From the NCBI GenBank assembly GCA_028023455.1, contig JAQFVV010000030.1:9886876-9950875 (forward strand): a stretch of 64,000 nt of DNA, given 5' to 3'. Positions 36,495-48,115 of this stretch are shown in pieces. The notes under the pieces are model-generated. The model was given only the letters and a program-made list of their open reading frames with translations. It was not told the DNA's origin and did not search any database. Position 1 is the stretch's first letter, and each line of letters starts with the position of its first letter. Position numbers and translations under genes: made by a program. This DNA comes from Epiperipatus broadwayi (taxonomy: Eukaryota; Onychophora; Udeonychophora; Euonychophora; Peripatidae).

Positions 36495-36880
36495 GGTCAA
36501 CATGGATGTGATGAAAATCTCAGCCTCAGGGTGGCCTTTGAGTGTTCCATCATCAGATGTTCAATTGGATGAACAGTTGAAAAGTTGGAGTGTGGAGTGG
36601 ATTCAAGCCTGTCCATTAAAGTATGAAGATTGGCTATTTTAATATATATCTGAGCACTTATGTATGTGTAGAGATGATAATCTGGACCAACTGATGATTG
36701 CTGGTTTAGCATGAAATATGTATATTTGTGATTATTTATCTTTTTGACATATGTGTTCAGGTGTATTAGTATTATGAGATAGAGTGGAGAGTGGTGGGTT
36801 GTGTAAAAGTCTGTGTTCATTTACCCTATATATTACATATATTGATAAAGGTATATAACAAACCTGTATTTCAGTTACAA
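36495..36880 (+). mobile_element. Family C repeat copy 2 (long form)
   Basis: A longer version of family C. The family C 3' half (TATGAGATAGAGTGGAGAG to TATATATTACATAT) is preceded by about 270 bp containing CCATCATCAGATG, GACAGGCTTGAA (antisense), GCTGGTTTAGCATGAAATA and GTGATTATTTATC. The same arrangement occurs inverted at 58335-58665, so this is a real composite unit. The antisense open frame here is incidental. Confidence 0.7.
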
Positions 36881-37116
36881 AATGTAATTCTTCTAAAGTA
36901 AGAGAAGAGTTGCAAGTGACACAAAAAAATATATAAGAAAAAATATATAAAGAATAATGAGAAGAAACAAAAAAATAAATTTGATCTTGTACTAATGTTA
37001 TTATATAAATTTAAAAAATGGTAACTGGTTAGGTATATAATAAGAAGAGATAAAAATAGATAAAAATTAAAGAAATAATAGGCATGGTTTAGTTTGCTAG
37101 AATAAAACTATGAATA
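36881..37116. other. A-rich sequence, no gene seen
   Basis: Purine-rich low-complexity sequence. Confidence 0.5.
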
Positions 37117-37270
37117 ATGTTAATACAAGAAAAGATTACATTCTGTTAGACAAATAAATAATTTACTGAGCATTGGTTTCAACCTGTGGGCAGGGGAGGG
37201 TCATAATTATGGCAATGCTCAGCAAATTATTTATTTGTCTATCTTTTTTCATACTAGCATATTAACTTTA
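37117..37270. repeat. Small foldback element
   Basis: AGACAAATAAATAATTTACT and GAGCATTG (37148-37176) reappear inverted at about 37211-37241 around a loop containing GGGCAGGGGAGGG. Weaker pairing continues outward (GTTAATA blocks near 37119 and 37265). Confidence 0.7.
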
Positions 37271-40153
37271 TTTATAGAATTACATATTTAAAGAAAACAA
37301 AGAAAATTATAGAGATATAGAATAAAACTATATGGATAGGAATAATAAATTACATAATAAACCAATAATAGAATCAAAAATTACATTTTGTTAGTAAACG
37401 ATATCAATGTAATAAAAAATATGAAAAAAATAAATAATTGACATTTAATTTTAAAAAAATATTTCCAAATAATAGAGAAAAAATAGATAGATAATAATGA
37501 ATAGATTTTATAACAATGGAGAAAGATGCTCAAAAGTCATAACTTAAATAAAGTCTGACATGTTGGAAAATTTATAGAATTGAGATAATGTTTTGAAAGC
37601 TTAAAGAGTGGAAGATTTGATGAAATTAATTGTTTGTAGTTTAAGTAATATTCTAGGAGATTTAGTGCAATAGAAAACTCAAAACTACAGGTTTTTGAAT
37701 CAATTAATCACTTTGTTGTTTAAACATCACAATATTTACTTACAAACTGATCATATGATTATACCTGGGTCTCATTTTATGCAGATTATTTTAATGCGAT
37801 TCATGTTTCTTCTTAATATCTTTCATATTTCACTATATTTATTAGATATCATGAAATTTAAATTATTTTGACTTGAAATATTTTTTTTTCTTTTCAAAAA
37901 TATAACGTTATGTTAACAGCTAACATGAATATGGCCTAAAGCTGTATTTAGAATCTTAGCTTCTATGTAAATAATCTATTTATACTAATGAGTAAATAAT
38001 AATAATAGATTTATACTTACATATAAAAATATCGCAATAAATATTCAATAGCTTTAAACTTTTAAACCATATTTCATTATAGATAACAGAAATAAATAAT
38101 CTTTTAGATTTTTAAAATAAAAAATGAAGATTTCAATGATTTTTTGTTTTTATTGCTATCTCATATTTTTAATATAGAAACAGAAAACCATTAACACAGC
38201 ACAAGACTGAAAGTGGCGCTAGTTGTACATCACATCACGAATCTGATTTCTTACCAGTTTACAAATTAACGCATATTGTCACATAGTGGTAATGATTAAA
38301 ATATGTTTGCAAAATGTAAAATTAAGTTGTGTAGTTAATAAAAAAAGTAAAAAAAGTTTGTCTTGTATTAATTTTTTTTCAAATATTTGAAATTTTTTAT
38401 TAGTCATACTTTTCTTGCTTATTTTTTTAATGTGAATTTTAAAGTAATTTTTTTTGTTGTTGCTTTGCTTTTATGCAAATTATTAAAATTATAGAACCTA
38501 TCTCCCATTTCTCAAGGTAAGTTAAGTCTATTTTTGTGTGATTTTTTTTAATGTGGGTTTTCTGCGGAACCTATCTACTGCATAAAATGAACCCAGGTGT
38601 ATTATCAAAATATAACTTAAATCATATTTTGTAGGGGTTATAATTTCTTTCCTGTATCTTATTGTATGCATTCATTCTAATGTTTAACTTTTTAAATATG
38701 GTGATGTTGTGATTTGGATATCAAAAATATAATAGTAATAAATATGTGAGAAGTATATAAAAGTATATAGACAAAGAAATTTAACATTTAGTTCATTGAT
38801 TTTGATATTTAATTAATTGGGGGAAAATGCTTGGGAGGTACTGGATGAGACCAAGTTGAGTTTTAAATTCAGAATTGCACTAGACTTTCCAATCAATTGG
38901 GTTATTTTTCTTTGATATTTTGAAGGCAATGGTGGAGAATATGAATTGAAAAATTTTTGCATATAAAATGTTTTTTTTTAATAAAAGAATTTGATATATG
39001 AAAAAGTATAAGACAAAACATTGGTTATTGTTGTAAATTAAAAACAGCATAAAGAAATTCATTTCAGAAGTTTTACTAATAAAATGCAATATTAATAATT
39101 ATTTACAATAATCTCAACAAAAGCTTGGAATGAAATCTAAATCAGTGATTGTGCTAAGCATATTATTAGAAGTGTTAGTTGGCAGAGAATAAGAGTTCAG
39201 AATAGTACCCAGAAAATAATAAATCAGATTAATACCTGCATGTTTTTAGGAAGTTAATTATTTGACAATGAAAACAATGTTAAAGATAGTAGAAAAAAAT
39301 TTAAATGGTTAAACAGAATTTTAGTATGGATATGAAGTAAAACCTATATTTTAAAAAAGAGACTGATGGAAAAAAATGTTAACTGTAGTTTTGTGTGTAC
39401 AACACATATATGATCAGTTAAAAAACAAGAAAATAAATAGAGGTTGTGAAGATATAAAATTAGAAAAAAAAATAGATAAAATATTGGCACAATAAAGTTA
39501 GTTAGAAATTTTATAAATATTAAAAAAAGTTAATGATTAAATAGTATGGATTAAGAAAATGTTCTAATATACAATGCAATTATGATAAATATCTTGGAAG
39601 AATTTGTGGAAGGTGGGAAAAAAGAAGTGGAATAATAATTTAAAACAAGAAGAAAAAGTCTTTACAAAAAGAGACCAAAAGTCAGAAAGGCTTTGAAAAA
39701 TTGTCAAAATTGTATATTGCATCTTGTCTTTTAACATACATACTAATGAGAAGATAAAAAAAGATAAGAATTAAGAGTTAAATAATTTGTTATGGAGAAG
39801 CTATTGCTCTGCAGTAGCCCCTAAATAATAATGGTAATCATTCTGGGCTTATTATTTAAGTTTTTCAAAATCTAGTCTTTCCCTTTCATTTATAATGCAA
39901 GTTTGTTAAATGTTAACCTTCAATTGCTGATCAAAGTTAATTCTGAAATCTAATTTTCTCGCAATTATTTATTACTAAATTACTAATTTTCTTTCTGATA
40001 TTTTTAATCTCAACACTTCTATGAAATCTCTAATAGTGGCAATTTATATTTCTGAACCCCTATTTATACAAAAACTGATAAATGGATTTTTTTAACACTA
40101 TAAAATAAAAAAAATATTAAGTAAAAAACTGTTTTTTTTTTTTTTGCAAGCAA
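37271..40153. other. A+T-rich sequence, no gene seen
   Basis: About 2.9 kb of purine-rich and A+T-rich sequence. A block at about 38850-38910 (TTTCCAATCAATTGGGTTATT) resembles the antisense family D head at 51650-51690, but too weakly to annotate. Confidence 0.5.
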
Positions 40154-40599
40154 TATTATTGTTTATTAAACCACTAAACATCACATGATCATTCTATATG
40201 GAGAGTTTTGCCTCATATTAGCAGCTTGTGTAAGCATAAAGAATGGTGATCATGTGATGTTTAGTGTTTATTAAAAAACCAAAGATATCAAAATGTATGG
40301 AAGCTGAACTGAGTTCAAATCTATATGACTATACAAGTGAAAATCATATTTTCATTTTGGACTCAAAGCTTTATAGTTAACTAAAAAGGTAAAAGATGAA
40401 TGTTGGAGAGTTGCATTAGATCCTAAGGTCTAGATGCAGTGCTCTCAGATCCAAGGTTCCTCACTGATGAAAGCCACAAGTTAGAAACTAGTCTGGGGAT
40501 ATTGAAAAAGTAGGCACTAAATGGGAATTTTATGAAAAAACCTTCTTGCATCCATTGCACAGAATGGCACTATTGTGTGAATGCCTCTGTATTATTGTT
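40154..40599 (-). mobile_element. Family A copy A7 with 10-bp target duplication
   Basis: Flanked by TATTATTGTT (40154-40163, 40590-40599). Read on the minus strand it starts near the usual 5' point (CAGAGGCATT at about 40589) and runs antisense through the whole unit. It crosses the unit head directly into the antisense 3' tail of another unit (about 40275-40215), then switches at about 40190 to a very short sense 3' end (GATCATGTGATGTTTAGTGG). It shows that the inverted segment can be longer than one unit. Confidence 0.82.
40451..40504 (+). ncRNA. Hammerhead ribozyme (family A type), intact core
   Basis: Stem I TCCTCA/TGGGGA, core CTGATGA, stem II AGC/GTT (loop CACAA; one A-U and one G-U pair replace the G-C pairs of other copies), GAAAC, TA, GTC. 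The outer helix CCAA/TTGA is one pair short. Confidence 0.75.
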
Positions 40600-41961
40600 A
40601 TATTATGAATTTTAATTATTTATATAAGACAAATGTCTTAATCTCATAAAATTGTATTAGTGTGGAGTAAATATTTTTTAAAAAAACTAAAGAGAAACCA
40701 TCATTCCAATTTCTGATGGTTTGTAACATCTTAATCACAATTGGTGTGCATTATATTTCAGTTTTGTGGTCAGAGTAGCTACATTCATCTAACCAAACCA
40801 GATTATTCTAAATATTATATCCTGACAAATAATGCATCCTTAGCTAACTTGGTTAAGATTGCTTAGAAAAATGTAAACTCCACCTGGATTTAATCCTTAG
40901 ATCATAGGTATAATAGGCAAATGACCTAAACCCTAAACTATGAGCTACTAATTATATTTTAATGTTTTTTTAAATATTTATCAGTGTATATAAAGACATA
41001 CAGTTAAAAAAATTGTATAAATAATATGTTATTGTTACTGTTTTTTGATTTTTTTAAAATTTATGTCAAATGTTTTTAATCAGTTTTTAAAAACTGATTT
41101 CAATGATTAATAAAATGGAAGAAATATTTTACTTTTTTTTTTTAATCTTTTCACCCTCAAAAATCCTTCAGAGTAGCTTCAAATATATTTAAATTTTCAT
41201 ATTCAATCTACAGGAACATATTGGTTTCCACATCTATGTAAAAACTGGAAAAGAAGCTGAAAATGTGTAGCATTAACGTATTTATCCTCAACAATGGTCA
41301 AATAAAGTCAACATTATACTGAATTTGTCCATAATGTTGTTTCAATAATTACTATTACTAATCAATTCATAAAATAATTATTTCATATTAGTTGTTTATT
41401 TCAACTGAGTTCAATTGATTTGATTAATATATTTACACTTATACATATATAATCACGTGTGTGTGCATTTTGAATATATCAAATGTCTAAATTTTCAACA
41501 ATATAGAAGCAATATCAACTTACAGTTGTCTGGATTTTTGTTAGGGCAACTAATATATTATTATTTGACCTGACAGAAAAGTAATGATGACTTAAAATGT
41601 TAAGTTAATTCTCTAGTTTACATTTTATTTTCACACTTCTTAAGTGATTAATTTAATTTTACATTTTATTATTATTTGACCTTCTTTTTTTTCAAAAAGA
41701 AAAAAATAATAATTTATAGATATAAGAATGATGAAGACAAATACCATTTTACCAAGTAAATAATTCTGAATAATGACTCAAATGGCAGCAGTTAGCTTTA
41801 AAAAAAGTGACTTAAAACAAAAATGTCAACTCCTGTTTGTTAAAATGCCTCTATATGATTTACGACTTAATGTAAAAAGAGCATTTGTTGATCGAAATGT
41901 GTAGTTAAAAAAAATCATACTAATTCTTTACTTTCTAAAATTCTATGCCTATCTAGCCTTG
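40600..41961. other. A+T-rich sequence, no gene seen
   Basis: No gene or repeat family recognised. Confidence 0.55.
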
Positions 41962-42083
41962 AAAAAAGCTTGTATTAGCATTGGTGGTCGAGAGGTCAGC
42001 GCTTTACAAGCAGTTGTCCGGGTTAGCGGGTTCGCTTAACGGCTGATGCTATGACACACGAGAAGAAAAAAAAGCTAGTATTA
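41962..42083 (+). mobile_element. Short tRNA-derived SINE, family B copy 6
   Basis: The copy at 41978-42067 is flanked by a 16-bp duplication AAAAAAGCT(T/A)GTATTA with one mismatch (41962-41977, 42068-42083). Head GCATTGGTGGTCGAGAGGTC, B-box-like GGGTTCGCTTAACG, ending GCTATGACACACGAGAAG. Confidence 0.88.
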
Positions 42084-42631
42084 TATATTCAATTAGTCAA
42101 GCCGATACCTTTTCCCATTTTTCTCTTTTAAAAACCAGTTACATGAATTGGATGATTGCTTTTTAGTATTATTTTCTCATACAATTGATTATTACATCAG
42201 TTTATTAAGAAACATTTCCAATCCTATTTTTTTTATATTTATATTTACATCGATTCTTTAAAATTTTTCAATTACTTTTAGTAAAATTATACATTTTATT
42301 TAAAAAAAAAAAAATACTAACTGAAGACGGCTACATAGAAACCACCAAAACATTTTCTATAAAATAAAATATAAAGAAAAAAAATGTCTAAATGATATCT
42401 CTTATAATTATAGTGTATATACTTTAGAAGTGTATAAATGTTTTTAAAAAAGTATAATATCATTTCTAGAGCTCAGGTGTTATGTATTTCTAAACAGATT
42501 TAGAAATATCTTTGCCACATTGGCTAAATATAATGATATTATTATTTTTTAATATTTTTTTTTTTACAATACTTTTTTTTTACATTAATGGTTTCCACTA
42601 GTACTAAGTTCAATCTCATAATATTAGTACA
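42084..42631. other. A+T-rich sequence, no gene seen
   Basis: T- and A-homopolymer-rich; no family recognised. Confidence 0.55.
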
Positions 42632-43075
42632 CAAAGAGTTTTTCTAATTGCTCAAGAAGCTTTGTGATAAATGCTTAGCCAGAGAAAGCATTTAAAATAT
42701 CTCTATCAGCAACCACACCCAAACCCCTGACCAATGGTTTCATGCTTTGGCATTCCTCAGAGAGGCATTAGGGTAAGTTCAGAGACACTAGATCTAAAAA
42801 TACCAACCCAAAGCCAGCATTTATCTAAGAGTTAACCATTGAGTAGAAAATCTGAAATTTTCAGACACTTAAATGTCTTCAAACCCAGCTATCCAACTCA
42901 AATAGCTATATGGGGCTGAGAGATCTTCATCCATACCATATATTAGTAGTCTCAGCACTACAACATTACTTAAGACTTAAAGCAAAGACTATAAATAGTC
43001 AATAAAAAATAAAAAATAGAGTCATATATTTTAATTTTTTTTAAATTTTTTATTGACTATTTATAATATTAATGG
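42632..43075 (-). mobile_element. Family E (second hammerhead repeat) copy E1
   Basis: The left part (42632-42830) matches E2 and E3 closely (GCTTTGTGATAAATGCTTAG, CATTTAAAATATCTCTATCAG, CCAATGGTTTCATGCTTTGG). The right part ends in a short inverted repeat (ATAAATAGTCAATAAAAAAT at about 42988 and its complement at about 43050). The segment AATAAAAAATAGAGTCATATA also occurs, inverted, beside E2 at 52815-52935, so it belongs to the family. Ends and target duplication are not resolved. Sense is taken from the ribozyme. Confidence 0.7.
42722..42770 (-). ncRNA. Hammerhead ribozyme (family E type), intact core
   Basis: Minus strand: stem I GCCTCT, core CTGAGGA (fits CUGANGA), stem II ATGC/GCAT with loop CAAA, GAAAC, stem III CC/GG with loop ATT, and cleavage triplet GTC. 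The returning stem I strand is AGGGGT, six pairs including two G-U. In E2 the first stem I pair is A-T instead of T-A, a compensatory change. Confidence 0.75.
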
Positions 43076-43157
43076 TTCTATCCTTTGTGATGAATTACTG
43101 TTCTGAGATCTATCCACATTAAAAATTATTAATAGGATTGTATTGTTCAAATCTTAT
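43076..43157. other. Short spacer, nothing recognised
   Basis: A+T-rich spacer between two repeats. Confidence 0.5.
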
Positions 43158-43777
43158 GAGTTTTCAAGTAAACCAAAACAGTATCCTGTATTTTCGATAA
43201 ATCTACAGTTTTAAGGGCTTATAATCCACCAAAAAATGTACTAATAGTTAAATTAAAACAAAATTGATAAATTTCATTAAGCTTTATTTCATTTTTTTCC
43301 ATTTCTATTATAATGTGGGAAGCAACAAGATGCTCTTAATATTGTCATATACTTTAGCTCAATTCAGCATGTTTCTTTTTGTCAGCAGTTTTTTTTTTTT
43401 TTGGTAAATTGTCATAATGATAAAAATTTGGGACCTTCCTGTCACAGAACATGATGCAGTGGACTATTTCCAAAGGTATGGGATCCAGCCCTGCCAAAAA
43501 GTCTGCCTTAGTGCTCATAATATGATTGCATGCTGCTGCCATGCATAAAATGTAATTATTGTATTTATTTCATTTTTCTTTTTTTTTTTTAATAAGTTAA
43601 TCCAAAAAAGAAAAGAAAAGAAATCGTAAATATTGTAATAAATTTTTCCACAATGACTTCTTTTTTCAAATTAATGGAAATAAAAAATAAAATGTAATTA
43701 TTAAATATGGCATTTCCTAGCAAAACTGTAAATTTATCAAAAATATGGGTTGACATTTTAGTTTACTTGAAAACTCA
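43158..43777. mobile_element. Unclassified element with about 55-bp inverted ends
   Basis: GAGTTTTCAAGTAAACCAAA...CTACAGTTTT (43158-43214) is matched in reverse at 43721-43777 (AAAACTGTAAATTTATC...TTTACTTGAAAACTC). The interior holds an antisense open frame of 62 codons (43354-43542) beginning MAAACNHIMSTKADFLAGLD and ending in a lysine-rich run. I recognise no family and do not call it a gene. Confidence 0.6.
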
Positions 43778-44159
43778 AAAGTACCTATTGTTCTCATGTT
43801 TAAGAAATCATCAAATGGCTTATTACTTAGAAGTTCAGAAAAAATTCAAGCATTAGTAGTGGACAGAAATGGATCATGATCTACGGACTATGAACTTCAA
43901 AATTTGCCATTCCATGATTGCACTAAACAACATGGGGCCTCACGGATAATGAAGTTTGGCAATTTTATTTCAACAACAAATCAGATTAGTTTTTGTTTAA
44001 TCAAGATTCAATCTAAGACATGTCACTCATTAGAAAGTTTTTTTTATGTATAATTAAGGCAACTATTTATATTTTGAACATCTAACAACTTGACCATAAA
44101 CAGAGTAATTTAAAAGTAAAAATGTTTCTTTTATTTTTAAATAAATCTAAAAAAATAAA
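43778..44159. other. A+T-rich sequence, no gene seen
   Basis: No gene or repeat family recognised. Confidence 0.5.
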
Positions 44160-44256
44160 ATTTAAGTCAAGCGTTGGTGGTCTAGTGGTTAGCATAGCTG
44201 CCTTCAAAGCAGTTAGCCCGGGTTCGCTTCCTGACATATGAAAAAAAATTAAAAAT
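44160..44256 (+). mobile_element. Family B SINE copy 7, closest to a tRNA
   Basis: The body at about 44166-44228 reads GGTGGTCTAGTGGTTAGCAT, a hairpin CTGC-CTTCAAA-GCAG with a seven-base anticodon-like loop, then GCCCGGGTTCGCTTCC. This resembles animal tRNA-Glu over the D and T arms. The loop would place TCA at the anticodon position. The acceptor arm does not pair, so it is a SINE head or pseudo-tRNA, not a working tRNA gene. A-rich flanks AAAAAATAAAATT and AAAAAAAATTAAAA may be the target duplication. Confidence 0.75.
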
Positions 44257-44884
44257 ATATATTCATATTTTACATAAAATAAATAAAAATTGATTAAACT
44301 TACACACACATATATACTATTTAAGCTAGTAGTGAATTCTATGAAACATTAGTTATAAGATTATTGTAATAATTTTTGTTGAAGTTTAGTAAAAAATAAT
44401 ATCAATTTATCAATAATAACAATTGTTTTATTACAAAATTCTTTGAAATTGATAAATCAGTTTTCTATACATATATAAAATTTTTATTCAAGATAATAAA
44501 AATCAGTTAAAGCAGATATATTCCAGCTAATTAAAGAAAGTATATAAGATCAGTGTTTCAATAAAAAAACATTAATATTAATGAAGTATTAAAATATATT
44601 TTTAATCAATAAAAGAAATTAAAATTTGATATACTTTTAATATATTAAATTAACATAATAAATTGCTTCTCAAAAAAAAATTCCATGATTTTCAGACCTT
44701 TTTTTAAATTTACATAAATAATAAATCATTTTCTCTACTAAAAGCTGAAATAATAAACACATATATATATATATATTTTTATACTTTTGTTTATTTTCCA
44801 AAGTCATGTTTTTAAAAATGTACCTTGTTAGCATTTGGGTTACTAAACACATTTTCAAATCAAATTTTAGATTTTTTTAAAAGG
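44257..44884. other. A+T-rich sequence, no gene seen
   Basis: AT-dinucleotide run at 44761-44777. No gene. Confidence 0.55.
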
Positions 44885-45187
44885 AATATGTATGGGTAAG
44901 AGAACAAATAGGTGTTACTGACCTCATTGAAAAAAATTAAAGATTGAAGTGGAGTTGGGCTGGACATATTGCTAGAAGAGGTGATAATAGATGGACAATT
45001 GAAATTTTAAACTGGATTCCAAGAGATTGTAAAAGACCCAGAAAAAGACCACATGTGAGATGGATGGGTGAAATAAGAAAGTGTGCAGGGGTGATGTGGA
45101 GAAGAGAAGCTAAAGATCAGAGAAGATGGATTGAACTTGGAGAGACCTTCATCCTGCAGTGGATTGATAATGGTTAATGATGATGAG
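44885..45187 (+). mobile_element. 5'-truncated RTE LINE copy
   Basis: The last 300 bp of an RTE element. Its frame (44944-45177) ends AGHIARRGDNRW...WIPRDCKRPRKRP...FILQWIDNG, almost identical to the full-length copy, then TTAATGATGATGAG. It encodes no catalytic domain. A-rich GATTTTTTTAAAA before and GATTTAAAA after are possible target duplications. Sequence quality suggests a recent insertion. Confidence 0.88.
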
Positions 45188-46004
45188 ATTTAAAATACAT
45201 ATCGACAATCATCTTATTGTATTCTTAAATTGATGTTGAGTATTTTTAAAGAAATTATTACAGCCATATTTTAAAAAGCTATGGCTAGCTTCCTTTTTAA
45301 AGATCTAGAAGTTTTCTTTCATTACTAGCAACATATTTTTTTCTTATTATATATATATTATTCATTTTCACATCTTTCTATACTCAGCTTTGTTACAGTT
45401 GATATGTGTCTGTAGTTAATCATCTAGTTTGAATGTTTTTACTTAGTTTGCTAAATTTTATTTGATGATAATTGAGCTTAAATAAATAGATACTAATAAT
45501 TTAAAATTAAAATAATGTTTCCAACCATATTTTTATATTTTAATTTGCAATTTTTCTCATGCATTAAATACCTTTGATTGATTTTGATTTTTTTCATATA
45601 TCAAAAATATACTATCGGATTATATAAACAATAACTATATAACTTGGCTTTGGGTAAAAATTTAATAAACACAACAAATTATTTAGTTTAGAATACAAAT
45701 TACTTCATTTATGTTTTCTTAAAACTATTAAATCTTAATATTTTGTTTCTTGCAAAAATAGTTAAAGGATAAATCAATAAAGTAAACTGAAATAGTAAAA
45801 TTTCTTACAGTGTTCCTGAATAAAATAAAAAGTGTAATCAATATATATAAACAATTTTAATATATTTGTGCATTCTTATATATAATATAATTTTGTTTTA
45901 CTTTTTTTTTAAATATGTTCTGTAACTAGGTTTTCTATGCATACCTATAAAATTCATCGATTTAAATAAATAAATCTTCTCCTCATTTGCATTGATTAAT
46001 TATA
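45188..46004. other. A+T-rich sequence, no gene seen
   Basis: No gene or repeat family recognised. Confidence 0.55.
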
Positions 46005-46345
46005 TATATATATACCATATATTCCTTAATTAACACTTTACAATCCAATTTTAACATGATTTATTTATTCTTGCTTACAGTTTCAACTACCCTGCAGTCA
46101 TCATCAGAACTTTTTTAAACTTTCCTGCAGTTGCTCCATTTTCCTATGTGAAATAACTTTTATATTTTTAAAAAATATAATAAAAAATATAAAAGTTATT
46201 TCAGATAAGAAAATGGGGCAACTATAGTAAAGTTTAAAAAAGTTCTGATGATGACTGCAGGGTAGTTGAAACTGTAAGCAAGAAGAAATAAATCATATGT
46301 TAAAATTGCATTGTAAAGTATTATTTAAGGACTATATAGTATATT
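46005..46345. mobile_element. Family F foldback copy F1 with hammerhead-like cores
   Basis: The two arms (about 46005-46165 and 46180-46345) pair over about 160 bp, from TATATTCCTTAATTA..TTTACAAT at the outside to ATAACTTTTATATTTTT at the centre. Each arm contains CTGATGATGACTGC...GTAGTTGAAACTGTAAG, so a hammerhead-like core lies on both strands (46073-46110 minus, 46242-46279 plus). The 3' block of the same family also occurs at 61200 and 63540. Confidence 0.75.
46242..46279 (+). ncRNA. Hammerhead-like core (family F)
   Basis: CTGATGA, then stem II GACT/AGTT around a seven-base loop, then GAAAC, as required for a hammerhead core. GTA two bases later could be the cleavage triplet, but stem III would have no room in cis, and stem I pairs for only about three bases. 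Could be a decayed or trans-acting form. Confidence 0.45.
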
Positions 46346-47080
46346 ATTATTGTTGTTATTATTATTATTATTATTTGTTACATTATAACTTCTCATGGGA
46401 AACAGAGCTGTAACAAGTTTTTCCATAGAGCTTGGTCTTTAGAAATCAATTTAACTTGTACAATAACCTTTTAAAATTTCTGAAGTTATAGATCTATCAT
46501 TATATTAATATCAAAGTGATAATTAAATTATAACTTCCTTATGATTATTTTGTTTTTATTGTATGTGGCTTGTTACTTTCTTTCTTCAATATCTAAGTTT
46601 TAGTTAAAATTTTGCTATTTTTTTTACAAAATTTATTTCATAATACATTCAGACACAACACTGTTCATTTATCATAAGGCAAGTAAATAAATGTTTGTAA
46701 TTTCTAATTCAGCCAAAAATTATTTTATAAATTTGTATGTTCACTTAGATCAATACATTTTACATCATAATTAGTGATGTGAAATTTTGTTTTAATTTTA
46801 TCACAATTCTATAGAAGTTGTGAAAAGATAAACATACTATTCTGATTTCATTGTTTTCTGCAGAGATTTCAAGTGGTGAAGTTTTTAAAGAAATTCCCCC
46901 ACTCTCTAACATCTATAACACTGCTTTTAAATTGTTTGGCAATACTTTTTGTCAACTTAATATTCATTTTAAAGCCAAATTTCTATGGCAACTACTAGCA
47001 TGTTCTTAACATTTTCAGTAAGCAAAAAGAGGTCATTCAGCCAAAGCTGTAATAAGATATAACTTGATATTTCATATATT
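46346..47080 (-). mobile_element. Decayed LINE 3' half
   Basis: On the minus strand near 47060-46990 the sequence reads LNDLFLLTENVKNML, and after a one-base slip GFKMNIKLTKS. This matches the FADD...GLKMNIKKTK segment of LINE reverse transcriptases with the catalytic FADD eroded to LND. About 450 bp downstream, LISKDQALWKNL (about 46450-46415) resembles the C-terminal end of such proteins. The copy ends in an ATT-repeat tail at about 46346-46375. Old and non-functional; clade not resolved. Confidence 0.6.
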
Positions 47081-47384
47081 TTTATGACTCTAAAAATTGG
47101 CAGGTCCAAGACATTTATAATAGTGAAATTAAGCAATGGTGTTTCTTATTTGAACTATATCCCAGTACCATGGTCATATCTAGTTAGTATAGATTTTTCT
47201 AATAAAATTAATCAATTTCATAGGCATTTGTATATTTTAAAATAAAATATATTTTTTTATTGTGGTTAAACACAAATCTTTATTTTCTATCTATGTAATA
47301 TATAATTCATTGTTCTAATTATAAATCATTAAAATTATTTTCACCACAAAAAGTACTTTAATATATGAATTTTTTTCTACAGTA
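47081..47384. other. A+T-rich sequence, no gene seen
   Basis: No gene or repeat family recognised. Confidence 0.5.
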
Positions 47385-47690
47385 CAGGCATTTTCATACC
47401 TGCACTCCAATATGTAATATATAGGGAGTTTGAATTCAAACTTTTACATGACCCTTAACTATCCACACTATCTCATACTGCTGACACACTTGCTCACACA
47501 CATGCTGAAAAGACAGATAATCACCAATATATGCTGGTTTAGCAGGAAATATGTATATTGGTGATTATCTATCTTTTCAATGTGTGTGAGCAAGTGTGTC
47601 AGCAGTATGAGATAACATGGATAGTTGAGGGTCATGTGAAAGTCTCAGTTCAAGGCCCTTATATATCACAAAAAGTATTGTACACATAGT
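47385..47690. mobile_element. Family C head-to-head inverted pair (copy 3)
   Basis: An antisense family C copy (TACCTGCACTCCAATATGTA..., about 47397-47505) is joined through a short AATCACCAATATATGCTGG hairpin to a sense copy (about 47575-47680). The arms of about 130 bp pair closely, including both A- and B-box-like segments, so a transcript would fold into a long hairpin. Confidence 0.8.
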
Positions 47691-47794
47691 CTTTGTTGCA
47701 AAATTACTATTAGAATAGATAGTTTAAAAACAGTGCATTATGAGATAATTATTTCAAAAAGATCAATCTGGTATTAATTTTAACATTATGAAAT

Positions 47795-48115
47795 ATAGAG
47801 ACATGCAATTAAGTCATTTCTTAGGTGGATAAAGCAATACATTAAAATCCATATTTATGACTTCAAAGATCACTGATTGAATTCCCATATCAGATTAATA
47901 TTGGTGAGACCAGAAACATCTTAAGAGGAGGGAAAATACCACTTGGGAATATTGTGTTCTAATCTGACTTATATGTTATTACTAACAATCGAATGTATTT
48001 GGGGAAGTATAAACAGAGTTTAATTTTCAAACGTATTTAACAATTCAACTAGATGGTCAAAATAATCCAACAAATAATTATAAGTAAAATGTCAGAAACA
48101 CAACAATTTAAATAA
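47795..48115 (+). repeat. Family D repeat, sense, degraded
   Basis: Blocks GATTGAATTCCCATATCAG, ACCAGAAACA, GAATATTGTG, GTTATTACTAACAATCGAAT, AACAGAGTTTAA and CAACAAATAATTATA follow family D order as at 15686 and 53756. Confidence 0.5.

Noticed and set aside
43354-43542. 62-codon antisense open frame inside an inverted-repeat element
   Set aside because: No family resemblance and a poly-lysine end produced by a T-run; kept only as a note.
44166-44228. Functional tRNA gene
   Set aside because: D and T arms look tRNA-like, but the acceptor ends do not pair, the anticodon position would read TCA, and the sequence belongs to a SINE family with A-rich ends.
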